Assembly (NCBI GenBank): GCA_016946835.1
Contig: JACVTC010000486.1
Span: forward strand, 1 to 24,258
Reading direction: 5' to 3'
From: Neocallimastix lanati (nom. inval.)
Taxonomy: Eukaryota; Neocallimastigomycota; Neocallimastigomycetes; Neocallimastigales; Neocallimastigaceae
Length of the DNA stretch: 24,258 nucleotides
Part shown: positions 18,594 through 24,258 of the stretch, piece after piece
Position numbering within the stretch: the first letter of the stretch is position 1
Layout of the letters: each line of letters opens with the position of its first letter
Made by a program: the position numbers and the translations under genes
Notes under the pieces: model-generated
The model's database searches: none
What the model was told of the DNA's origin: nothing
The model's input: only the letters and a program-made list of their open reading frames with translations

Positions 18594-18617
18594 ATACAGA
18601 ATTATAAGTTTCTGTAT
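18594..18617. other. hairpin ATACAGA/TCTGTAT
   Basis: A 7-bp perfect stem (18594-18600 with 18611-18617) with a 10-nt loop. It is the first of three related hairpins. Confidence 0.5.
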
Positions 18618-18740
18618 AATATTTTCTAAAACCTTTGAAATAAACTAAAAATAAAACAAAAATTAAAAATAAATTAAATCTTTATTAAAATAAAAATGAA
18701 CTAAAATACAGAAGAATTCCAATAATAAAAATGATCTAAA

Positions 18741-18764
18741 ATACAGAAAATATCAATTCTGTAT
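18741..18764. other. hairpin ATACAGAA/TTCTGTAT (second)
   Basis: An 8-bp perfect stem with an 8-nt loop. The stem sequence is the same as at 20730-20753 but the loop differs. Confidence 0.55.
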
Positions 18765-19182
18765 AATTCTCTCTCTGAATAGCAATATCAAGAAGAAGCT
18801 ACCGCCCGGAATGCCCTTCGTGATACAAGCTCCAAATTAATTTTTTATATTTTAATTTAATAAATGTTATTTTTTTTTTTTAAAAATAATTTAAAATAAT
18901 AGTTAAAAATTAAAATAAAATAGTTATAATAGTTTTTTTTTTTTATAAAGAATATATTAATAATAAATAAAATGTATTAAAATAAAAGTATAAAAAGAAG
19001 AATAAATTTCTTTCTTTTTAATACTGGGAACAAATAATTTTAATTTTAAATTTAAATAAAGAATATTTTAAAATTTAATTTTTTTTTTTCTTGTTTCCAA
19101 ATTTATTTTTATAGTTATGTGTTAATATTTATTTTTTTTGTTTTGAATATCTTAGTGTTTCAACCCCAACCCGTATCAATTT

Positions 19183-20540
19183 TTAATACAGAATGAACAA
19201 ATAATACTAATTGTGCTAGAATAATATAAATTATTCTAACCTTATAGATTATTCTATTCTATATAATTGGAACTTTCCAATATCCTTCAAATATTACTAA
19301 ATAGAAATCTTAAGTTAATAAATCACTAATTAACTTATAATTCCTTTTTGAATTATCGATCCGATTCCATTATAATGTATTAAAAATCTTTAGCCATGAA
19401 TATTGTCCTTGCCCACTTAATATATTAATATTATATTTCTTTTGTATTATGTTATATTGAAAATAATCAAATCTATTTAATTAGTTATTAAAATTTTCTT
19501 TATCAATTTAAATTTATTTTTAATTACTAAATTTAACTAAACCACAATTAAAATATTCTGTATAATCTCTTTATTTTTATTTTATATATATTAGTATTAA
19601 ACTATTATTAAATAATTAATAATTCAATAATATATAACTACTATTTATAACAATAATATTATTAACTAAAATAATAATTCAATTTCAATTTAAATGTTTT
19701 ATTTATAAAAATAATTAGTAATTAGTTTATTAAAAAAATAGTTAGGCTTTACAAATTTTAATTTGATAAAAAATATAAATACATGTAATTTTTAGTGAAA
19801 TAAAATATAATCAATAACTTACTTTTATTAAATAAATAATTATATTATTATTTTTCTTTTATAAATTTAAATAAATAAACATTGATTTTAAAACAAAATT
19901 ATTTTTATTGTAATTTCATTATTTGTGTTAATTATTATTATATTCCTAAAACTATATGAACCATACCATTTTGGTACAGTGCCGAATTAAAAAATATAAT
20001 TTTAATATAAATAGTAAAGTTAAATAGGAAATAATCATAAAATAATTATATATAATAATATTAATTAAATTTAAAATAATATAAAAAAAATATTAGTAAA
20101 GATAGTAAAGATAATATATAAATTGAACCAATAGGATTTAATAAAAATAAATATATAAATATGAAAGAAAAATGATTTTTTTTAGACAGACGTAGTTTAA
20201 TTAGTTTAAAATAGGAATTTATAAATCTAAGTTAGAGATACTTAGAAAATAATTAATTTAGTAAAATATAAAATAAATACTTATTAAAGTTAAGGTTTAA
20301 TTATTCAAGGGAATAGATTAAAATAACTAATAAGTATTTAAAAATAATTAATGTAAAAAAAAATATATATATATTTTAATAAAACAAAACGACAACAAAT
20401 ATTCTTTTATCTTTTTCTTATTATTTTTATTTAATCTTTTTGTGTGATAATTATTATAATTCTTTTATTAGAATATATAATTTTATAATAAAACTTGCAT
20501 TCACGAATCACCCGATACAATATAAAAATTATTCGTATCA
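19183..20540. mobile_element. degenerate LTR-like unit E2
   Basis: Lies between ATTT at 19179-19182 and ATTT at 20541-20544. Its start (TTAATACAGAATGAAC) is a mutated form of TGATACGGGATGAA. Its last ~180 bp, ending ATTCGTATCA, are recognisably homologous to the 3' end of the E4 LTR (TATTAGAATATAT, TTGCA, then TATAAAAAT..CGTATCA). A possible internal junction CATACCATTTTGGTAC lies near 19967-19982, so E2 may be two units. No ORF. Confidence 0.45.
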
Positions 20541-20544
20541 ATTT

Positions 20545-21247
20545 TGATCCGGAACTAGCTTATTTACCTCAAATAAGCATATAAAAGAATGATAAAAAGA
20601 AAAAAATATAAAATGTTTATAATAATGAAATTATTTAAAATTAAAATAATTATAATAAAAAAAAAAATTATTTATAATAAAATTATTTCTAATAAAAATA
20701 ATTATCTATAAATTGTTTTAATAAAATAAATACAGAAATATTTAATTCTGTATAAAATTAAATCGATTGACAATACTAACTATTATTTTTATTGTTTTCT
20801 CTAAAATAGATTATTATTTTCTGTATTCTTTTTACAATAATAAACTTTATGAGAATATAATATTAATAATTTACAAGAATATTAAATTATATATTAATTG
20901 ATAAATTAAAACATTATTAGAATAGATAGTTAAAATTTTAAATATAAATAAATCAATAATAATTATACAACTATATTTTAAAATAGATACTTTAGAATAG
21001 GTTAATTTTAAAATATATTAATATTAAAATAACATTCATAATAGAATAATATAAATAAATGTATATGTTAATGTTCAATTCAAGATTCATGTAAAAAAAA
21101 CTATAAAAGGAAGAAATTTTCTTTCTTTTGAAAAAGGACAATAAAATAAAATAAAAATTTATAAAATACTTTTAAACTAATAAAAATTTATTTATAATAT
21201 TTAATATTGTGTTTTTAAAATATTGTGTGTGATCTGTGCCCATATCA
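20545..21247. mobile_element. degenerate LTR-like unit E3
   Basis: A 703-bp unit from TGATCCGG to CCCATATCA, flanked by ATTT (20541-20544 and 21248-21251). Near the left end is an 8-bp hairpin, GCTTATTT (20558-20565) with AAATAAGC (20571-20578). Near the right end CTATAAAAGGAAGAA...TTTCTTTCTTTT matches the end of E1 and contains a TATA-like box. An ATACAGAA hairpin lies at 20730-20753. No ORF. Confidence 0.5.
20730..20753. other. hairpin ATACAGAA/TTCTGTAT (third)
   Basis: An 8-bp perfect stem with an 8-nt loop, identical in stem to 18741-18764. Confidence 0.55.
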
Positions 21248-21251
21248 ATTT

Positions 21252-21725
21252 TGATACGGGATGAATAAATAAATATAAAAATTAATAAATTTAGAAAAAT
21301 AATAAAATATAATTAATTAAAGTTAAAATAAAAATTATATAGTTTAAAATAATAATAAACAATAAAAAGAAAAATTAAAAATAAATAAATTAAAATAAGA
21401 ATTATTAAAAAAAAGTAATAATAATATTTTAGAGATAGAGAAAATAAATATAATTAAAAGGTCTTAGAGAGAGGCCTTAATTGAGATTTTTAGTTAGTAA
21501 TAATTAGTAAAATAAAATAATAAAAGTAATGTTAAAAATGTAATTAATGTAAAATTTAAATAATTATAAATAACGTATTAAATAAATAATAATAAAATAT
21601 TTAAGTTTTATTTAATATAATTATTGTGTTAAAATTATTAATTGTTTTATTAGAATATATTAATTTTCCTCAAATTAAATATTGCAAGTCCCATAAAAGT
21701 ATACGATTATAAAAATATCGTATCA
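21252..21725 (+). repeat. E4 5' LTR
   Basis: Starts TGATACGGGATGAATAAATA and ends CGTATCA. It contains a short stem in AAGGTCT...AGGCCTT and a terminal inverted repeat ATACGAT (21701-21707) / ATCGTAT (21717-21723). Confidence 0.8.
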
Positions 21726-21729
21726 AAAA

Positions 21730-21751
21730 TGGTGGAGAATCCGGGCGTTGC
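21730..21751 (+). other. E4 primer-binding site
   Basis: TGGTGGAGAATCCGGGCGTT begins 4 nt after the LTR. TGG matches tRNA CCA, and the layout fits a tRNA acceptor plus T arm. Its first nine bases equal those of the gypsy PBS. Confidence 0.65.
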
Positions 21752-21814
21752 AATATTGGAAATTAATATGAAAATAATAATAATAATTAATAATTTTTAA
21801 AAATAAATTTTATA

Positions 21815-21822
<8 letters not shown>

Positions 21823-21858
<36 letters not shown>
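21823..21858. repeat. poly(A) tract, 36 nt, in E4 interior
   Basis: An uninterrupted run of 36 A between the PBS and the short reading frames. Confidence 0.9.
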
Positions 21859-21863
<5 letters not shown>

Positions 21864-21879
21864 TAATTCTTATTCCAAA

Positions 21880-22210
21880 ATGAATTCTAAATCAAATATT
21901 TTAGAAGATATTATTGGATATAAAAAATTAATGGAATAATGAATAATATTATTAAAGGAATTGATGACATTTCAAGAGAAATAATAATGAAAAACGCGTT
22001 CTTGGAATATAATAATATTTATAAAATTTCAACTAAAAAAATAAATTTTAAACTTGAGGAGAAATTAAAATTGTTGAAGTAAGAGAAATAAAATTGGAAA
22101 AGAAACCAATTAAAAATATTAGTAAAAAAGTAAGAAAAGAAAAAAGAAAAGTAAAAAGGGAAAATGATAAATGCATAAATATCATTATTAAAATTATTAA
22201 AATATTAATT
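21880..22210 (+). pseudogene. possible decayed gag-like frames in E4
   Basis: Three overlapping or successive short frames. ATG 21880 reads 19 codons to TAA 21937-21939, whose last base overlaps ATG 21939. That second frame reads 47 codons to TAA 22080-22082. A third frame, open from about 22094, is dominated by Lys and Arg (KKVRKEKRKVKRE). Read with two small frame changes they would give a helical Asp/Glu/Ile-rich part followed by a basic tail, a layout seen in small Gag-like proteins. No zinc knuckle or recognised domain is present, and A/T-rich DNA readily yields Lys/Ile/Asn-rich frames, so the call is weak. Confidence 0.25.
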
Positions 22211-22285
22211 ATTAAAATTAGTAATAACAGGAAAGACATGAAAACAGTTGAACGTAATTACAAAAAAAAAAAAAAAAAAATTTGC

Positions 22286-22374
22286 AATTCAAAATTTATA
22301 ATTTCAAAATTTTACATTTTAAAATTTAACATTTCAAAATTCAAAATTTCAAAATTTCGAAATTTCAAAAATTC
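22286..22374. repeat. degenerate ATTTCAAAAT tandem repeat
   Basis: About nine imperfect units of 9-12 bp built on AATTTCAAAA, directly after a 19-A run (22262-22280). Confidence 0.7.
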
Positions 22375-22444
22375 ATGTTAATAAATAAATGAATAAAAAT
22401 AAATAATTAAATAAAAATAAATAATTAAAATGTTTTTTTTCCAG

Positions 22445-22465
22445 AGACTTCAGGGGACGAAGTCT
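22445..22465 (+). other. hairpin AGACTTC/GAAGTCT near E4 3' end
   Basis: A 7-bp perfect stem with loop AGGGGAC, just upstream of the purine tract. It sits in a short G+C-richer stretch that may be the surviving 3' end of an ancestral pol. Confidence 0.5.
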
Positions 22466-22471
22466 AATTTC

Positions 22472-22481
22472 AGCAGGGAGG
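22472..22481 (+). other. E4 polypurine tract
   Basis: AGCAGGGAGG, four bases before the right LTR, where plus-strand priming would be expected. Confidence 0.5.
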
Positions 22482-22484
22482 TCT

Positions 22485-22956
22485 TGATACGGGATGAATA
22501 AATAAATATAAAAATTAATAAATTTAGAAAAATAATAAAATATAATTTAATTAAAGTTAAAATAAAAATTATATAGTTTAAAATAATAATAAACAATAAA
22601 AAAAATTAAAAATAAATAAATTAAAATAAGAATTATTAAAAACAAATAATAATAATATTTTAGAGATAGAGAAAATAAATATAAATAAAAGGTCTTAGAG
22701 AGAGGCCTTAATTGAGATTTTTAGTTAGTAATAATTAGTAAAATAAAATAATAAAAGTAATGTTAAAAATGTAATTAATGTAAAATTTAAATAATTATAA
22801 ATAAAGTATTAAATAAATAATAATAAAATATTTAAGTTTTATTTAATATAATTATTGTGTTAAAATTATTAATTGTATTATTAGAATATATTAATTTTCC
22901 TCAAATAAAATATTGCAAGTCCCATAAAAGTATACGATTATAAAAATATCGTATCA
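22485..22956 (+). repeat. E4 3' LTR
   Basis: Nearly identical to 21252-21725, with small indels in A/T runs and a few substitutions. Ends TGATAC and GTATCA. Confidence 0.8.
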
Positions 22957-22964
22957 ATTTTTTG

Positions 22965-23036
22965 TAATAATCATACTAAGTTCTATTACTAAATATGATT
23001 ATTAACTTCAACTTAATGACTAATTCATTAAGTTGA
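22965..23036. repeat. two consecutive 11-bp inverted repeats
   Basis: TAATAATCATA (22965-22975) pairs with 22994-23004 over an 18-nt loop. TCAACTTAATG (23008-23018) pairs with 23026-23036 over a 7-nt loop. Both stems are perfect. Confidence 0.7.
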
Positions 23037-23238
23037 GAAATAAAATAAAAATAAAAATTTTACCTAAAAAGAGAGTTTATTATAAAATTAATTATAATAA
23101 CAACACAAAAAGTAAAAGAAGGAATATTTGGATACATTTGGTTTTAAAAAATATGTTTTTGAATAAAATGTTTTATTAATTTATTAAAGTTTAAAATATA
23201 AAATTGCTATTATTATAACTATATTTTTATAATAATAA

Positions 23239-23297
23239 CTCTTGATTTCTTAAAGGGAAATCAAGAGCCTTATTTATATTTTTTTATGGAAATAAGG
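23239..23297. repeat. hairpin pair, 11 bp and 8 bp
   Basis: CTCTTGATTTC (23239-23249) pairs with 23257-23267 over a 7-nt loop. It is followed at once by CCTTATTT (23268-23275) with 23290-23297. Confidence 0.7.
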
Positions 23298-23311
23298 TTA
23301 AATAAAAAGAG

Positions 23312-23370
23312 TTTTCTAATCTTAAAAAATATCTTATCTAGAAAAAGATTAGAAGAAAAAACTAGATAAG
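23312..23370. repeat. interleaved inverted repeats, possible pseudoknot
   Basis: TTCTAATCTT (23314-23323) pairs with 23345-23354. CTTATCTAG (23333-23341) pairs with 23362-23370. The order a-b-a'-b' is that of an H-type pseudoknot. Confidence 0.55.
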
Positions 23371-23375
23371 TTTTT

Positions 23376-23462
23376 TGATCGATATTCTATTCATATCGAT
23401 CATCGTATATATTAAGTAAAACCAAATATATTATTTTATATTTGGATAAAACCTTAATATAT
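23376..23462. repeat. 10-bp hairpin then nested 10 + 9 bp hairpin
   Basis: TGATCGATAT (23376-23385) pairs with 23393-23402. ATATATTAAG (23407-23416) pairs with 23453-23462 and encloses CCAAATATA (23422-23430) paired with 23437-23445. Confidence 0.7.
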
Positions 23463-23477
23463 CGATTTCCTAAATTT

Positions 23478-23534
23478 TAATTTAGATCATCTAATAAAAG
23501 GAAAAATCAATAATAACCGGAATGATCTAAATTA
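23478..23534. repeat. 13-bp inverted repeat
   Basis: TAATTTAGATCAT (23478-23490) is the exact complement of 23522-23534, with a 31-nt spacer containing CCGG. Confidence 0.7.
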
Positions 23535-23865
23535 TTCTATCTTTCTAAATATTATTTTTAAAATCTAATCTAAACTTATTAACATAAAACTATCTTTAAA
23601 CTAGAATACAGAATTATAAAAAATACAGAAACTTATTAATTGTTCTTTTAAATGTACAGTGTAAAAAATAAATAAAACTAATGTTTACATTAACTTGATA
23701 ATTAAATGAATAACTAAATAAAATTAATAATATTAATAAGTGTACATATAATAATTATTTAAATAAATTTTCTAATATTATTTAAGTGTATGAATAATTA
23801 CAATTATAATAAATTTGATAATAATATATATCTCAATGTATGAATTAATTATAATTTAAATAAAT

Positions 23866-23890
23866 TTATAATTATTATCAATAATTATAA
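23866..23890. repeat. 11-bp hairpin, 3-nt loop
   Basis: TTATAATTATT (23866-23876) pairs perfectly with 23880-23890. It is the first of three adjacent hairpins. Confidence 0.6.
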
Positions 23891-23894
23891 AGAC

Positions 23895-23938
23895 TAAGAA
23901 ATAATAATTATTTATTAGTAAATAATTATTATTTCTTA
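23895..23938. repeat. 20-bp perfect hairpin, TTAG loop
   Basis: The arms 23895-23914 and 23919-23938 are exact reverse complements, starting TAAGAAAT and ending ATTTCTTA, around a 4-nt loop. Confidence 0.85.
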
Positions 23939-23949
23939 CATTTTTTTTG

Positions 23950-23993
23950 TAAGAAAATATAATTATTTTGTTGAAAATAATAATATTTTCTTA
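23950..23993. repeat. 20-bp hairpin with one mismatch, GTTG loop
   Basis: The arms 23950-23969 and 23974-23993 pair at 19 of 20 positions (mismatch 23961/23982). They begin TAAGAAAA and end TTTTCTTA like the hairpin 11 nt upstream, and the loop is also 4 nt. Confidence 0.85.
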
Positions 23994-24258
23994 GTGTCAC
24001 GAATACTAGTGGATTTGAAGTTAAAATTCACTATTAGATCAATTGAAATTTAATTTAGTTATTGACAAAAATTATTTTAATTCGATTTTAATTATAAAAA
24101 TAAATATTAGAAACATTAAAGAATTAGAAACCAAAGGGTTTGGACTTATTTATTACAGATAATTTAATTTAATTTAACCCTTATGAATTTGATAAAATTA
24201 ACATGAAGAAAAACAACGATAACTCAACAAATAATGGAAATATTATATTGTGATTTCC

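Larger units (their letters stand above)
17746..19178. mobile_element. degenerate LTR-like unit E1 (TGATACGGG...CCCGTATCA)
   Basis: Bounded by TGATACGGG and its inverse CCCGTATCA, and by ATTT on both sides (17742-17745 and 19179-19182). Inside are a 54-bp minisatellite, two ATACAGA-type hairpins, a G+C bump at 18777-18835, and a final segment with a TATA-like motif and GAAGAA...TTTCTTTCTTTT similar to the end of unit E3. No coding capacity was seen. It may be a solo LTR or an internally expanded non-autonomous element. Confidence 0.5.
21252..22956 (+). mobile_element. short non-autonomous LTR retrotransposon E4
   Basis: Two direct repeats of 474 and 472 bp with TGATAC...GTATCA ends flank a 759-bp internal region. 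A PBS lies 4 nt after the left repeat and a purine-rich tract just before the right repeat, which sets the orientation. ATTT occurs immediately outside both ends (21248-21251 and 22957-22960), consistent with a 4-bp target duplication. There are no pol motifs, so it would need enzymes in trans. The near identity of its LTRs suggests recent insertion. Confidence 0.75.
22961..24258. other. non-coding, hairpin-rich AT DNA
   Basis: No coding region or RNA gene was recognised. The left part (22965-23534) carries many perfect inverted repeats. The middle (23738-23880) shows about three diverged units of 46-50 bp beginning AAGTGTA or CAATGTA. The right part carries three consecutive hairpins up to 23993. 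From 24000 to the end nothing further was identified; an ATG at 24203 opens only 16 codons. Confidence 0.6.

Noticed and set aside
22048-22239. Minus-strand hydrophobic 63-codon frame in E4
   Set aside because: It is the reverse of a Lys-rich A/T segment; apparent membrane character is a base-composition effect.
22094-22381. 95-codon plus-strand frame in E4 as a real gene
   Set aside because: It starts at TTG, crosses a 19-A run and a simple ATTTCAAAAT repeat. At most its first third may be a decayed gag tail.
24203-24253. Start of a gene at the right edge
   Set aside because: ATG is followed by only 16 Asn/Lys-rich codons and TGA.

Overview
The window looks like repeat-rich, extremely A+T-rich nuclear DNA from a eukaryote, most likely a fungus. 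The reasons are very low G+C outside coding sequence, homopolymer runs of 30-53 A or T, LTR retrotransposons, and a Ty3/gypsy polyprotein of fungal type with standard-code, A/T-ending codons. Anaerobic gut fungi (Neocallimastigomycota) or a similarly AT-rich early-diverging fungus would fit. This placement is inference; no host gene, rRNA or tRNA was found to settle it.

Layout. 1-1777 is AT-rich, low-complexity DNA. 1778-1978 is an isolated, G+C-richer, coding-like island with one in-frame stop. 1983-16818 holds two directly repeated Ty3/gypsy elements sharing a middle LTR (partial LTR1 / body 1 / LTR2 / body 2 / LTR3). Element 2 (8811-16818, about 8.0 kb) is structurally complete. Each body has a tRNA primer-binding site, a leader of about 1.35 kb rich in hairpins, a Gag ORF with a CCHC zinc knuckle, and a Pol ORF in the -1 frame (protease, reverse transcriptase, RNase H, integrase with a GPY/F tail). 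Gag and Pol are joined by a textbook -1 frameshift signal, U UUA AAC, followed 7-8 nt later by a 6-bp stem that can form an H-type pseudoknot. Both pol copies are broken, in different places: copy 1 by three single-base insertions, copy 2 by a cluster of about eleven single-base indels confined to the integrase third.

16819-17741 is AT-rich filler. 17742-22960 is a chain of units, each bounded by TGATAC-like and GTATCA-like ends and separated by the same 4-bp ATTT. The last unit (21252-22956) is a short non-autonomous LTR retrotransposon with two nearly identical LTRs of about 473 bp, a PBS like that of the gypsy element, and a purine tract. The others are older, degenerate relatives; one carries a 54-bp minisatellite. 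22961-24258 has no gene but an unusually dense run of perfect inverted repeats, ending in twin 20-bp hairpins with 4-nt loops.

Functionally, the only recognisable gene products are those of retrotransposition: Gag forms the particle, frameshifting supplies a minor Gag-Pol, and Pol would process, reverse-transcribe and integrate. The non-autonomous element could use such machinery in trans. The less explained material is RNA/DNA structure: the five-hairpin leader array, the ATTT-spaced LTR chain, and the hairpin-rich right end.
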